A stretch of DNA of 64,000 bases. It comes from Amesomyces nigricolor (taxonomy: Eukaryota; Ascomycota; Sordariomycetes; Sordariales; Chaetomiaceae). The DNA lies in assembly GCA_004802645.1 (NCBI GenBank), contig SRKS01000004.1, positions 3,038,001 through 3,102,000 of the forward strand, given 5' to 3'. Position numbers and translations under genes: made by a program. Under the pieces are notes generated by a model. The model was not told the DNA's origin. It saw only the letters and a list, made by a program, of their open reading frames with translations, and searched no databases. Positions 10,660 to 22,479 of this stretch are shown one piece after another. The stretch's first letter is position 1, and the number at the start of each line of letters is the position of its first letter.

Positions 10660-12115
10660 TTGCGAGGTTTTGCACTAAAAGCCGTTATGAGTCCCAGGGT
10701 CCGGATTGTTATAGTGCGGATGGTCCCGCAAACGAAGTGCTCCAAGGTTCTGGGTCCAGCGGCGCGCAGGGCAGGGCGTGCGTGACTTCCGAGCAAGGTC
10801 AGGCTGTGTATCGCCGCCGTTGCATCAAGGCAAAAATAGCTGGAGGCTCGGGGTGAGTGTACAGCTCCGAGTCCCAAGTGCCAGGTATCCCAGGTTAACG
10901 TGGACGTTATCGGAGGGGGTGCCAGTGGGTGCGCATGCAATTGCGGTGACAACTTTTTTTTTTTGGTCGCAGGGGCGTGGCGGCCAAAAATGCGATGAGG
11001 GGTGGTCCCGGCGCGTGGGAGCTGGGAACTGGGAAGCGGCGGGCAGAAAGTGGAAATGGAAGTTTCCAGGTTGGGCCGCTCCAGGTTGGCGGGTGCCAGT
11101 GTTTGTTGGGTCGGTCGGGTGTTAGGTTAGGATGTTAGAGGATGACGGAGAGTTGGCGCCTTGTTGGAGGTCGGTTGGCGGATGGACGGGTGCAAAAAAC
11201 TGGCAGACCGGAGGCAGCAGGACGATCAAGCCATCAAGCCATCAAGCCATCACGCTTTGGGGGATTTGAAAGGGTTTAGACGGTTCTCAGCCCCCCAGGC
11301 AAATCACGGAGCCTTTCTGGTTTCTAGACTTGCGATTCGAAGAAATATTGCGCTGGCTGGGGTTGCTCTGGTTGCTCTGGAAATTGGTCAACAGAAAGCC
11401 ATTCGTCCAAAAGCACAGCGCCAGACGTGGGGAGGGGCTGCGGGGGAGAGCGGCTTGGGTCCGGGCTGTCTTGACGCTGTCATGGATGGAGCCAGTTCAA
11501 AGAGTGCCCCTCGTTTGGGGCAAAGAATGCATCTGGCGGGGTGTCTTTATCGCTCTAAGCAGTCCGCGGCTGGAGGCTGGTTCCCCGATTCTCGAACCTT
11601 CGGTGGGTCAGTCATCATCCGTTCGGGGCAATTACAAGTCAGACCGTCACTTTCCAGGTTGCGACAGCACAGCCAGCTTGTCGGTGAGCGACAACAGGAG
11701 GGGCTGGTTATCAACTTTTGAAACCCTCGTCTTGTGTTGCCCTCCAGACGATATCACTCACAGAAAAACATGCAGTCAGAACCTTTGTTTTCCTTCGGCA
11801 GACGCCATCAACAAAACCTCGCAGCGCTAGGCGCGGACTGTGCATGATCTCTGACAGCCGGAACGGGAGCACGAACTGATGATTCGTCATGGCACCCAAT
11901 TGGTTGCTAACTCTCGTTGCTTTGCGCCCCCCAAAGTGCAGAATGCAAATGATAGGCACAAAGCCACGCAGTAACCGTTGTTCCTTGCTGAAGACATCCC
12001 CTCAACGTCCAATCCCCAGTCTCATACCTGTACAACCCTGTCTGTTGATAGTCCCCAGCCCCCCATCCCCATCCCCCTCTCTGCATCTCCGGTTGGCCCT
12101 TCCCCTCGCTACAAT
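10660..12115. other. Intergenic region upstream of TPR-DnaJ and downstream of the RLC-like gene
   Basis: No convincing gene. It should hold the TPR-DnaJ promoter at the left and the RLC-like 3' UTR at the right. Seen: a T run at 10953-10962, an (ATCAAGCC)x3 tandem near 11225-11248, and a palindromic CCAATTGG near 11895. Short overlapping frames on both strands lack family motifs. Confidence 0.4.
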
Positions 12116-13165
12116 TCACGCATCCTCGCCATCCTGCCCATCCCTCTCGCCACCAGCACCACTCCCTCCCCCATTCCCCCCAGCGATCGTAGTAATAAAA
12201 TCCTGGTACCTGAACACCTCGCCCCGCTGCTTTCCCAACCCCGCCGCTGCTGTCTTGCTGAAGGCCCGGCGCCCCGTGAAACCCGCAATGACCTTCTCAA
12301 CGTCCAGCACCGTCAGCGGTTGCTGCCCCGGCTCGGGCGCCGTGTGCAGCAGCGCGTCGCGCAGCTCGGCCACGTCGATCTGCCCGCTGTCGTCGTCGTC
12401 GAACGCCGAGAAGGCGGATGTGAGCTCCGAGCTGGGGGAGAGGGCGGCTAAGGAGGTCGCGATGGAGTTGAGGAAGAGGGAGAGGGTCATGCCTTGGGGG
12501 GTGGGGGGTGGGAAGTATTGGGAGATGTCGGCTGGGTTGGACGGGAGGCCTGGGGTGGGGGGTTAGTGAGGTGGTGGGATAATGGGTGATGAATAGAATG
12601 AAGCTTACCCAGCTGGTTGAGCATGTCGGTGACATCTTCCCTGTTGACGACACCGTCGCTGTCGCGGTCGAGGATCTGGAACGCTTCCCGCATCGTTCGT
12701 ACCTGCGCGGGCTGCAGCTGCGAGAGCGCATTGCCATGGCCTACCAAGTGCCCTGCTGGGTGTGCCGCTGGATGTGCTGCGGGGCGTGCTACGGGGCTTA
12801 CTACAGGAGAATGTGCTACATGGCTTGGAGGTGCTGGCCGAGGACTGATGCGCTGTCGCAGCTCAGGCTGTTCGTCTGGCACATCTTCGACTGATGCGTA
12901 TCGTCGCGGAGTCCGGTGCTCTTGTGTGGGGCTGGTAACTGGGCTCTGCGAAAATCTCGCCGCAAGATCAGAAACTCCCTGTTTTGTGGGCGATGTTGAT
13001 GGTGTTGTCTGCCGGAGGGTTGAGGGTGAAGCTGGTGACTGCGGGCGGCGAAAGGGAGAAGACCGCACGGGACCGTGTCCCAGCGGGGACGGCTTGTAAG
13101 TTGGTGGCATGGACTGTATCTTGTTAGTGTTGCGCATGGATTGTCCCAGCATTGCAGCCTACCAT
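12116..13165 (-). CDS. EF-hand protein, probable myosin II regulatory light chain
   Basis: Likely light chain of myosin II at the cytokinetic ring (fission yeast Rlc1 type). It has 313 residues in three exons: 13163-13165, 12609-13113 and 12116-12549. The first half is Pro/Ser-rich with SP sites and a short AHPAAHPAGH repeat. The EF-hand part starts at about 150: MREAFQILDRDSDGVVNRED has a complete D-x-D-x-D-G loop. A second hand, DDDDSGQIDVAEL, lies near 240. The ATG appears to be followed at once by an intron (GTAGGC...CTAACAAGATACAG, 13114-13162), joining to SMPPTYKPS. Translation could instead begin at the internal MPPTYK (13110). The long N-terminal part is unusual, since typical light chains have 150-200 residues, so another calmodulin-like protein is possible. 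Confidence 0.8.
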
Positions 13166-14141
13166 CTTTGCTATGTTGTTGGATGATGAAGATGACCAAC
13201 TTTCAGTTATCTCCCTGTTTCTCAAGTGCTTGAGCTTGGCGGTGATGTCGTGGCTTTCGAGGTAAACAGATACCCGTGCAATGGAAGACACCTTGTTGCT
13301 GGCAAAGTTCTGAACAAGGAGCCGTCGACGGGATATCTTTCAAATCAAAGTTGGTCTTCGTTATCGTCGTCGATGGCGATCGCCCGTCAATCTTGGGAAT
13401 CGATGGCTGGAAAGTAAACAAACCAACCGGACAACGAGCAGGGATACAGCACCAGCCACGGATCGTCATAGGTGGCTTGACGTGGGGCTGATGAACCAAA
13501 CATCCATGGATGCAGGGATGGCAAGGTTGCCGCCAGCTGTGTCCAGACTCGCCCCTCCTTGAACCCCTCAATCGCTTTAAGCCCCACACTCCGGCAGGGA
13601 TCGTGAACCCTGAGCCAACAAAGCCAAAAGGGGATCAGCCAGGGGCTTCTTCCTTCTTGGGAATGGAATGGAAGCTGAGCTTCCTCGAAGGGTTGATCAT
13701 CCCGACTCTCGTCGAGCTTCAAGAGTTAGAGCTGCCCGTGTTGTCCTGCCGCGACCCTGAATCTTCCAACTACCACACTGACACTGTCGCTGTTTGCTGC
13801 CGTGAACACTCGCAACCGAACAAACCCCCTTCGCTGCCTACTCGTCGCTGATCGCGGGAACCTTCTGACTTCCTGCTCCATTGACTGATCGCGACCCTCC
13901 ACTCGCTGGACTGGCGACACAGAGAGGAGGCATATCAACCGTGATTCTACGCTGCTACTTGCAAGCTGTTGAGCAGTGAGAGTTATTCGCAAGCTGGTCC
14001 TTACCTGTCGCCCAACCTCTAATCCAACCTCTTGCGTTGTCCATAGAATTAGATCGTCAATCATCCACGCGGTGTCACAGAATAAGAACGATATAGGCAC
14101 AGTGACGATATTGGCACGGCGCAGGCGAGCAAACCGCGGCG
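13166..14141. promoter_or_regulatory. Divergent promoter region, RLC-like / AFI1-like
   Basis: 976 bases between two divergent starts. No gene with family motifs is seen. It should contain both promoters and 5' leaders. I cannot point to a specific binding site with confidence. Confidence 0.45.
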
Positions 14142-16743
14142 ATGGCGGCGCATTTTGGGCTCGCAGCACTCAGACGGACGACCAGCGCAACGCAATACCC
14201 CAATGGCTCTGCTCCCCAACACCGACGATCGCTCTCCACTATCCCTCCCTCTCGACCCGTCGCCGAAATGCCCCAGATCACCCGCCCTCCCCGCTCCCCG
14301 CAACCACCACCCGGACATCCCGCTCCGATCCCCGAGATGGACCGCGTCTCCGATCCGAGCTCGCGGAGCAAGACCGCCTCGACCCACACCGCCGTCTCGT
14401 CGCACCACAGCTCGCTGTCCGCCAGCGCCCTCCCACACAACGATGCCATCATGCGCCAGCCGCGCAAGCTGCGCTCCCAGTACCCGCGCGGCAGCGCCGA
14501 GAACCACGTCGAGTACATCCTTGTCGCCTCCTTCGACATTGACCGCGGCCCGGTCATGGAGCACCAGTACCCGGTAGCCATCACCGGCGACGAACATATG
14601 CTGGCCGAGCTCATGCTGCCAGACCAGGCCCACGTCCGAAACCAGGATTGGACCATATTCTTTCTACACAAGGACAGCAGTCAAGAGGAGGACGATGCCG
14701 AGCGACAAGAGAAGGAAGAGAGACGTGCCCGGCGGAATAGGAAGCGCGACCGGGCAAAGGGGATAATACACGAGTCGGACGACGAGGAAGAGGAGGAAGA
14801 GGGCGAAGAAGAGGAGGAGGATTGGGACGACGATGAGTCCACCGACTCGGAGCCTGAAGGGATTGAGGGGCCGCCGTTGGTCTACGTCCTCAATCTCGTC
14901 AATACGAAACAAGACAAAACGGTCAAGAGAGGTGCGGTGGTCAAGGCAATGGCCATCTGCACTCGGCATCCCTTCCTGCATATATACAAGGCGAGACCCT
15001 CCACATCCCCATCTTATACCACCGCTAACCATTTCCCCAGCCCCTATTATTGTTGGCCCTGGAAGAATACTTCAAGGCACCCGTCCCAGAAACACTCGCC
15101 ATGCTGTACAACGCCGTGAACCAGATGGATCTCTCTCTGATGCCGAAGCTGAGTCACCTCGAGAGGAATCTTCTCCAAGCAAGCCAAAATAAGGATCTAT
15201 TTGTCGAAAAGTTTGAGCAGATGATCCAGGCTCGCATCGCCAGTGAAGCGGGAGCCGACTTTGACCACCCGATCGATGCCAGTAGAGGCCCGCCAAAGCG
15301 ACCCAGCATTTTCCGGTCAGGAAGTAAGGCGCATATCGAAGGCCACGCAGCCTATGTGGTACCCCGAGACACCCACGAGTTCGAGAGCAAAGTCATGTAC
15401 AAGGGGATCCCCATCCCCATCAAGGTCCCCGTGGCCGTCATGCCCGAAAACGTCGGCGACTTCTCCCTGATCAAGCTCATCCAAAACTTCTCCGACTCCC
15501 ACGCAAAGTCACCACACGCCTTCACCCCGCACCCCCATCTCACCACCAACGGTCCCCACACCCATCCCATCATCGTGCTCATCAACGCCCTCCTAACCCA
15601 AAAGCGCGTCATCTTCCTCGGCCACAACATGCCCTCCGGCGAGGTCGCCGAGGCCGTCCTGGCCGCATGCGCGCTCGCATCGGGCGGCATCCTCCGCGGC
15701 TTCACGCGCTACGCCTTCCCCTACACGGACCTCACCAAAGTCGACGACCTGCTCAAAGTCCCGGGCTTCATCGCGGGCGTGACCAACCCGACCTTCGAAC
15801 ACCACCCGGAATGGTGGGACCTCCTCTGCGACCTGCCCAGCGGCAAGATGAAGATCAGCAGCAAGATCGAGGCCGCGCCCATCACCGAAGGGCTCGTCTA
15901 CTTCCAGCAGCAAAACCCCACCTACGCCAACCTCGTCCACCACTCCTCCTCCAGCAACAGCTCCTCCAGCGACCTCACCGGCGACGCGGCCTTCATGGCC
16001 GACATCCAGCGGAGCATCGCCACGCGCGCGGGCGAGCGCGTGATCCGTGCCAAGTGGCGCGCCTGGGTGCTCAAGTTTACGCGGATTGCGGCTGCCTTTG
16101 AGGAGAGCGTGTACGGTGCTAGTGCCCTGTACATTGGCAACGAGGAGGAGGAGGCGAGCATTGCGGGCGCTCATGGACATGGGTATGTGTGGGTTGATGA
16201 GGCGACCAAGGCGAAGGAGCTGGCGGGGAATGTTACTAGGATTGAGGGGTGGAGGAATACGAGGAGTTATTATAGTTTTATTCAGGTACACGCGCCTTTC
16301 CTTCCCCCCCCCACCACCACATCACTAACCCCCCCCTTCCACAGGACGTCGCCCAACTCTACACCCTCCGCCCCCTCAAAGGCCTCGACCTCGCCCATCT
16401 CCACGACCGCCTCCGCACCCAACGCCTGACCCCAGCACAAAGCAAAGACATCTACGACACGTTAGCGCGGTACGTTCGCTCCTACGATGACATCTGTCTC
16501 CTTCTCAGCGTTGCGCCCGAGTCGACTGCGGGACTGTTCTATGTCGCCCTGGGGCTGTTCCATAAGGACAGGGATGTGCGGTTCAAGACGGCCGAGTTAC
16601 TGGAGAGGGTGGCCGATCATGAGGCGGGGCAGCATTGGTGGAGGGCGTTGAGCAGGTTTGAGAAGTTGGCGTTTGGGAGGATTGTTAAGGAGAGGGAGGC
16701 GGAGGGTGTTAAGGCGAGGGCGGAGGAGGAGGGGGAGGGGTGA
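14142..16743 (+). CDS. Afi1/MesA-type DENN polarity protein
   Basis: Polarity protein of the Afi1 (Arf3-interacting)/Aspergillus MesA family, with the Afi1 docking domain and SPA/DENN-type region; acts in polarised growth and vesicle traffic at the cortex. Three exons (14142-14990, 15041-16285, 16345-16743) give 830 residues. The Afi1 segment starts at about residue 125 (VEYILVASFDIDRGPVMEHQ). A highly acidic stretch near 210-240 (EEEEEEGEEEEEDWDDDE) is followed by the DENN core (LLTQKRVIFLGHNMPSGEVA near 480). The first intron (14991-15040) appears to use a GC donor (AAG|GCGAGA, branch GCTAAC, acceptor CAG). Residues 1-120 are low complexity, and an internal ATG at 14268 could serve as an alternative start. 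Confidence 0.9.
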
Positions 16744-17652
16744 GAAGGGATGGGTGAATGAATTGATGGGGGTTGGTTTGGCGTCTGGTGTTTGTGCTGG
16801 GTTTGAAGTGAGTTTGTGATGTCTTGTTGTTAACTATCCTATGATAGAGATGGAGGTGTCCTCGTGATACTGAACCCTTCCTCAAATGAAACGGCCGGTC
16901 AGATATCTGTCGTACTCCAACCAACCTTGACCCTTAGCCAGATGATGATATTTGGCAGTTGACTTCTACCGTTAAGGCCGTCATCGTCATGAAGTGTTGA
17001 GCCCCTTCTCGTTCTCAACCTCGACCACCACCCATCGCGTTCGAATCGTAGCAAAAACACTTCCCATCTAAGTCTTTTGTAGCCAATGACCGCAGGCGGG
17101 TTTGACCATAACCTTTTTACCTGTGCAGTCTGGGTTTATTGCCTGTTCAAACACACCTGATTAATGAGCTGAGCCTTTAGGTTTTGATTACATTGTGGTA
17201 TTTCCGCCTGAGATCTCATCATCTTAATGTTGAGACTCCAAGGTTCTAGACTATCTTGGTATATTTGTGTCCCATATCCTCAACATGGCTCGAGTCTCTT
17301 TGATGATACCAACGTATCTCCCTGACGCGTTCCTTCGGGCTCGACCTTTGTGGTTGTCTTCCTAATTCCTAGGCAGCTTTTCAGTATCCCTCTTCAGGAA
17401 CCCCTGCAGAGAGACTGAACCCCTTCTTTCTGTGTCGTCTTCTCATCTGACTAGGCGACCCCAGGGCTTTATGGGTAGTGTTCGTGATTCCCTCGTCAGG
17501 AGGAAGATGACGTGCGTCCTAACCAGGTCCGTCACCATGATTGATGGCGGCAGCCACATGGTCGAGCTTTTGTGACCGTGCTAGTCGGGCCAATCCAACG
17601 CTGTAACTCTCGTTACGACAGCGGAAAATCCAGCATATATGACCGCCCACCC
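16744..17652. other. Convergent 3' region, AFI1-like / KTI12
   Basis: 909 bases between convergent genes, more AT-rich than the flanks (for example 17100-17300). No gene, RNA gene or repeat is recognised. Confidence 0.4.
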
Positions 17653-18821
17653 TCAACCATCCTTCTCAAAGGCATCATTCAGATACCCCACGAAGCTCTC
17701 CCGCAACCGGGTGGCCGCCAGCTTCCCGACCGCCTCCAGACCTATCCCGCCCCTATTCATCGCAACAAACGCCCGGCGATACCTTTGCAGCTGCGGCAGC
17801 CCGACCTTCTTCCCGGGCAACTCAACCACCAGATCCTCCCCATCACTCTCGCTCGGGCTGCTTGTCCGCGGTATGGTAACCTCCCCACCACCCTCATCCG
17901 ACTGCCTCTCCAGTACCTTCTTGACAATATCCTGTGTCTCCTTTTCCAAGACATACAAGTAGTCCCCGCCAGGGTCCTTATCGCGCTGCACGGTCGACTG
18001 GTTCGGCCTGACCACTTTGCGGCCCTCGCCAGCGATGACATCCCAGATCTTGTCAAAGACCTCCTTGGTCTGCGCCTCGTCGTCCTCCCAGATAAGCGTA
18101 AACAGGGGCGAGTCCCAGCGTGTCATCGGGTTCGGCTCCTCGTAACGAAACACAAGGTTCTCCCAGTTTGACGGCTCGTAGGGCTCATTATCCCCCTCAT
18201 AGTCCTCCTCTTTCTCCCCTTCCCCCACCCCATCTCCCCCCCCTTCCACCCCTTCCTTTCCCCCCTCCCCACCCTCCAGTTTCCTCCTCCTCCCCTCCAA
18301 CCGCCCCTCATTCACCCCCCACGCCTTCTCCCTCCCACAACCCACTTGCACGACACAACTCGGCGTCCTCACATTCTTCGCCTCACAAAACAACTGGTAC
18401 CGCCACCCTTTGATATAATTCAGCCCGTCCAGCACCACAATATCCCGCGGGCCCAGCACCCTCTTCACAGCCCCATACACTGCTGCGCGCGCATCCTTTT
18501 CGTTGGCGTTAGCGGACCGTACGTGGGCTGGGAGTTGGGACGGGGAGAGGTCGTAGGCGCTGCGCGGGATGGATTGCGTTGTGTCGGAGATGAAGTGCAG
18601 GCGGTAGGGGGGTTGGGGGGAGGGGGAGGGGGTGGTGGTGGTGGGGGTGAGGGAGGCGATGCGCTCGGAGAGATAGGAGGAGAGTTGGCGGGCGCGGGTG
18701 GTTTTGCCGGAGGTGGGGAGGCCGGTGATGATGATGAGCTGTGGGTGTTAAGGTTAGGGATCAGGGTTGCCCGGTTGTAGCGGCTGGGTGGTTGGGTGAA
18801 AGGAGGGGAGCTTACAGGCAT
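17653..18821 (-). CDS. KTI12: KTI12, Elongator-associated P-loop protein
   Basis: Regulator of the Elongator complex, needed for wobble-uridine tRNA modification; a P-loop protein related to O-phosphoseryl-tRNA kinase. It has 363 residues. The first coding exon is only 6 bases (18816-18821, Met-Pro). After an intron at 18739-18815 the protein enters LIIITGLPTSGKTTRARQ, with the Walker A motif GLPTSGKT at residues 7-14. Other family landmarks are the segment VVLDGLNYIKGWRYQLFCEA, VRYEEP-like FRYEEPNPMTRWDSPLF and the C-terminal LPQLQRYRRAFVAMNR. A Gly/Glu-rich insertion (GGEGGKEGVEGGGDGVGEGE) near 180-200 is probably a disordered loop. The start is fixed by the Walker A context and the good donor GTAAGC. 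Confidence 0.94.
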
Positions 18822-21800
18822 TGCGGCTGCTGTGTTGCTCCCGGAATACGGTGAGCGTCTGCGGTGTAAATTTTCGAGGTTGAGGAGGTGTTATCGTTCT
18901 GAAGCTGGAGATGGATACTGGAGGGAAGAATTATGGCGGGGTCGTTGTCGATAGATGGAGGGGCATTTTGAGGGTGCCCCACCTTTCAGTTCAGGCTCAC
19001 AGGACGATGCCAAGACCCGATGCAAACACCATCTGCAGTCCATGATCTAAAACAACCTGTCCGCCTGATACCTGGGCATGAGACCATTTTGGTATTTCTT
19101 TTTGCTCCAATCTAGTGACACCCATAGTTCCGAACATTAATATATTTCAAAGGTATGGGCCATATGTCTCCCCCGAGCCTAGCCAGTTCCTTAACAGGAG
19201 GGCCTGACAGCATCCCTAGAACATTGCGTCAGGGGATCTCATGGAGACTTGTCTTAAGACAAGGTCTCATATCAAGAAACCTTGTGCTGTGTTATTCTTG
19301 ATTACTGAGGATTACAGGCAGGCCTATGTTAACTGGAGGAAACCGGCAGGCACACGGGCACGAACCGTTCCGAAGATATGTCTAATAATTTGTTGTGAAA
19401 AGTGCAGCCTGGGATCCGTTCATCTAAACGAGGGCTATCGAATCAAGACTCAGGGGAAAGGAGAGGCATGCTTTCCTTTAAAAGCGTGGGGTGTGGGGGC
19501 TTAAGAGATCTGAAAGGGTATCAGCCGTTGCCGTCCCTGGCACGGTGGCGCACCCTCAATACGACTGGAGCCCTGAGAGTGATGGAGAGAAACGCATGAC
19601 GAAAAAAGGACTCTTGTAGCTTGCCTCCCCGTTTGTGGGTGCTGAACCGAAAACGTTGACAGGAACGGAGCCCAAGCGTATCCCTTGAACGCACGAACTT
19701 TCCTCCGTTGGTCCCGTTGCTGACACCAGCTCGTCGACATCCCACTGGTTACCACTCCTGTGGTGCAACGGCTGGTCCGACGGGGTACAGCAGACATGGG
19801 ACGGGATGGCGCGCCCTGTCCTTGTAAGGCGTTCCCAGGGGTGTGGAACATGTCGGCGATCGGCTTCCGGAACAGCGAGAACCGCAAGCCACCTCTTGTG
19901 CCTGGGTCTCGCGCCAGTTAGTAGGATCTGATGCCTTGAGCCGCACAGCTGACCACCCTCGTGGACGATATCGAGCAAGGATTGCGCGCTGGCCTGGGTG
20001 GTGGCTGTCAAGCCGTCCCGGTCTTGCCGCCTCGTAGGGCTGAATGCGGCTACGAGTGGGAGGGTCGCTCCACGCGGAAGCCACCCGAAGATTCCCTTGT
20101 CTGCTTCGAGGTCTCCTTGGGGCCTGATCTGGGGGTGCTCTAATCTGATATCGGCGGATTCGGGGTTCGTTGTCGAGAGGCTGATACAGCAAAGGCGACG
20201 TCCTGCCTGTGCTGGGACAAGATAGGAAGAATTCTGCCGTATTCCAGCCTATGGACTTTGGTACGACCAAAGCTGCTGCTGTGAGGTTCCACTCGCATCA
20301 TCAATTTGCGACCCAGGACGTTGGATCGACAGGGGCAGGGTTCTCTGGGTGCCGGCTGAGTCATCAGGTCGGAGAGGTCCAGACTCTGCTCGACATCCCG
20401 ACCATGTTCCCGGCTGTGTTCCCGATGTCTGTCTCAAACTCGGGCCGAGACGCCAAGAGAGCGAGATTTCGTAACACGAGGTCTGCTTTACAATCAACGC
20501 CAGATTCGTCAAGAAGTCGTTGCGACGTTACATGGCAAGCCCAGGAAGAGCACCTCACCGCTGGTTGGGGGCTCACATGACGGCAGTATAGCCACGATAG
20601 CCGGCCGGAAACGGAGGGGACACTCGGCGAGACGGGTTACATCGCGAGGAGTCTCACGGCCCGATGTTCTGGTGGCATGTTCTTTCTGACTGTGGTCTCT
20701 CAGGCTGGCCAACCAGAGGGTCGAAATGCCGCACTCCAGCCACAGCTAGCGCGCCTGGCGGTGACAGCAGCGTGGGCATCCACAGCTGCCGGTTTCTGCA
20801 AAGCGCCAACCGACATCGTAATAAGGTATGGCCCGGTCGGGCTATTTCCAATGGAACTTGGTGTTGGCGAGGAGGTGTGTGGGAGAGGTCTGGATCTCTG
20901 GTGATGCAATTTCCACAAGCGAATGCTGTGGCCCGTGCTGCAGACAAACCCCAGCTTCATCTCAGCGCGCTTGTCCCATCTGGGCCTAGTGTAGGGCTGT
21001 GGATAGCAAGCGGGGCGCGGAGGATCTGCGAGAATTTCGATTATTGATTGAATCTGCGCCCTGTGGACAACTTCGCCAGATCCGGTCACCGGAAGAACCA
21101 CTTCACACAAGCATTCCTCTCGTGTTGCAGCCCAAAGAATGGAATTCCATGCAAACCGCCGGTTGGTCCCGAAACAAAGGTCATGGAAGGATTAGTCAGA
21201 TTTCCGCTTCAGGCCAGACCCTGCCTCCTTTCTGGGACATTCGACGGCATCATCCGAACACCACATCTCCACCCGGGACGACCCTCGATCCGTCAGTCTG
21301 CAACGGTTTCGTCTCATCCCGCCAAGGCTCGAATACTGCCGAGTCTGGTGTTCTTGGGTCTCCGTGGCTACCATGGGGTTCCCCCAGCCGATCTCAGCAG
21401 TTGGACCACTTCTCCCACACCTCTCAATCCACCCTCACCTTCCACGACACGATAATGGATTAGGACCTGCCTTTTCAGTTCTTGCCCAGGCGCCAACTCG
21501 TCCAAACTCTAGCTTACATGTGAAATGGGCAGCCACCTTAACGACCAGCTTCCAGAACAGTTCCAACGCAGACGCTGCAGCAAATGCATGCTGGCACGCA
21601 TGAGTGTGGCGGGTGCGCCCCGTCTCGCTCAACTTCACACACGGGACGAATCAGAATCAACACGATCATTTAAGCTTTTGGGCCCCTGACTGCTGGGAGC
21701 CTCGCCAAGAGGTGCCAATCTCCCTAGCGCTTCGAAAATGCCTTCGCACAGGTATCCCGAAGAGGAAATACCCCTGCTGGTCTCCGGGCATGGGTTAGGC

Positions 21801-22479
21801 CGGTACTTGCGGCAGCTGACCTCCACGACGACACAACACGCTGGAAGCTGCGTTTTCTTCGCCATGGCCGCCACAGACGCCGGACGGGATCTGATATCCA
21901 CAGGTATCTCGATAACTCGGGGCTGTGGTTGAGACTCCGAGGCTGTGTTTCGATTCATCAGGTTGTCGTTGGCGGGGGCTGCTTGGCATAGGCTCAACAC
22001 CCGCCACGAATGCACCACGCCAGGGTCCTGTGAGCCCTAGGAACCGAGGAATTGACTCAGGCAACGCTTGCAGGTTCGGGTCAAGTTGAACCGCAGCCGG
22101 GATATTTGCTGCGGTCACCACCTTTGCAACAACACACCCAGCTTAAGAACTCGACAGCGACCAGGCTCCCTCATGGGCTCTCCCCGAGGCATTTTCTCAT
22201 CAGGTCTTCGACGATTCAGGAACCCGAGCAATACGCGGTCCCCAGCCGACGCCTGCTCCGTGCTCCGGTCTTGACGCGCCATCCGGGACGACGCCTCTTC
22301 CACTGCCTGCCGCGACTTCCGCCTGGATCGGCACCCGGCGACTCGGCATCGACGTTTGCGCCTTGCGGGACGACTCTCGAAGACCCTCTAGCGGATCTTT
22401 TGGGAGTGAGCTGCGCCGCCTGACGCGTCCACAACATCGGGCTTGATACCACGTTTGGCCTCTAGCCCCATCGAGCAAG
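18822..22479. other. Gene-poor 3.7 kb stretch upstream of the Zn2Cys6 factor
   Basis: No gene with family motifs or plausible splice structure was found. 18960-19500 is AT-richer. 19500-22450 has coding-like GC content, but many frames of 60-170 codons overlap on both strands and none looks like a protein. It may be a long regulatory region or leader of the downstream transcription factor, a non-coding RNA, or old degraded sequence. No terminal inverted repeats or transposase fragments were seen. Confidence 0.45.

Noticed and set aside
17030..17060. GTTCGAATC, resembling a tRNA B box
   Set aside because: No matching A box, acceptor stem or anticodon arm could be paired around it.
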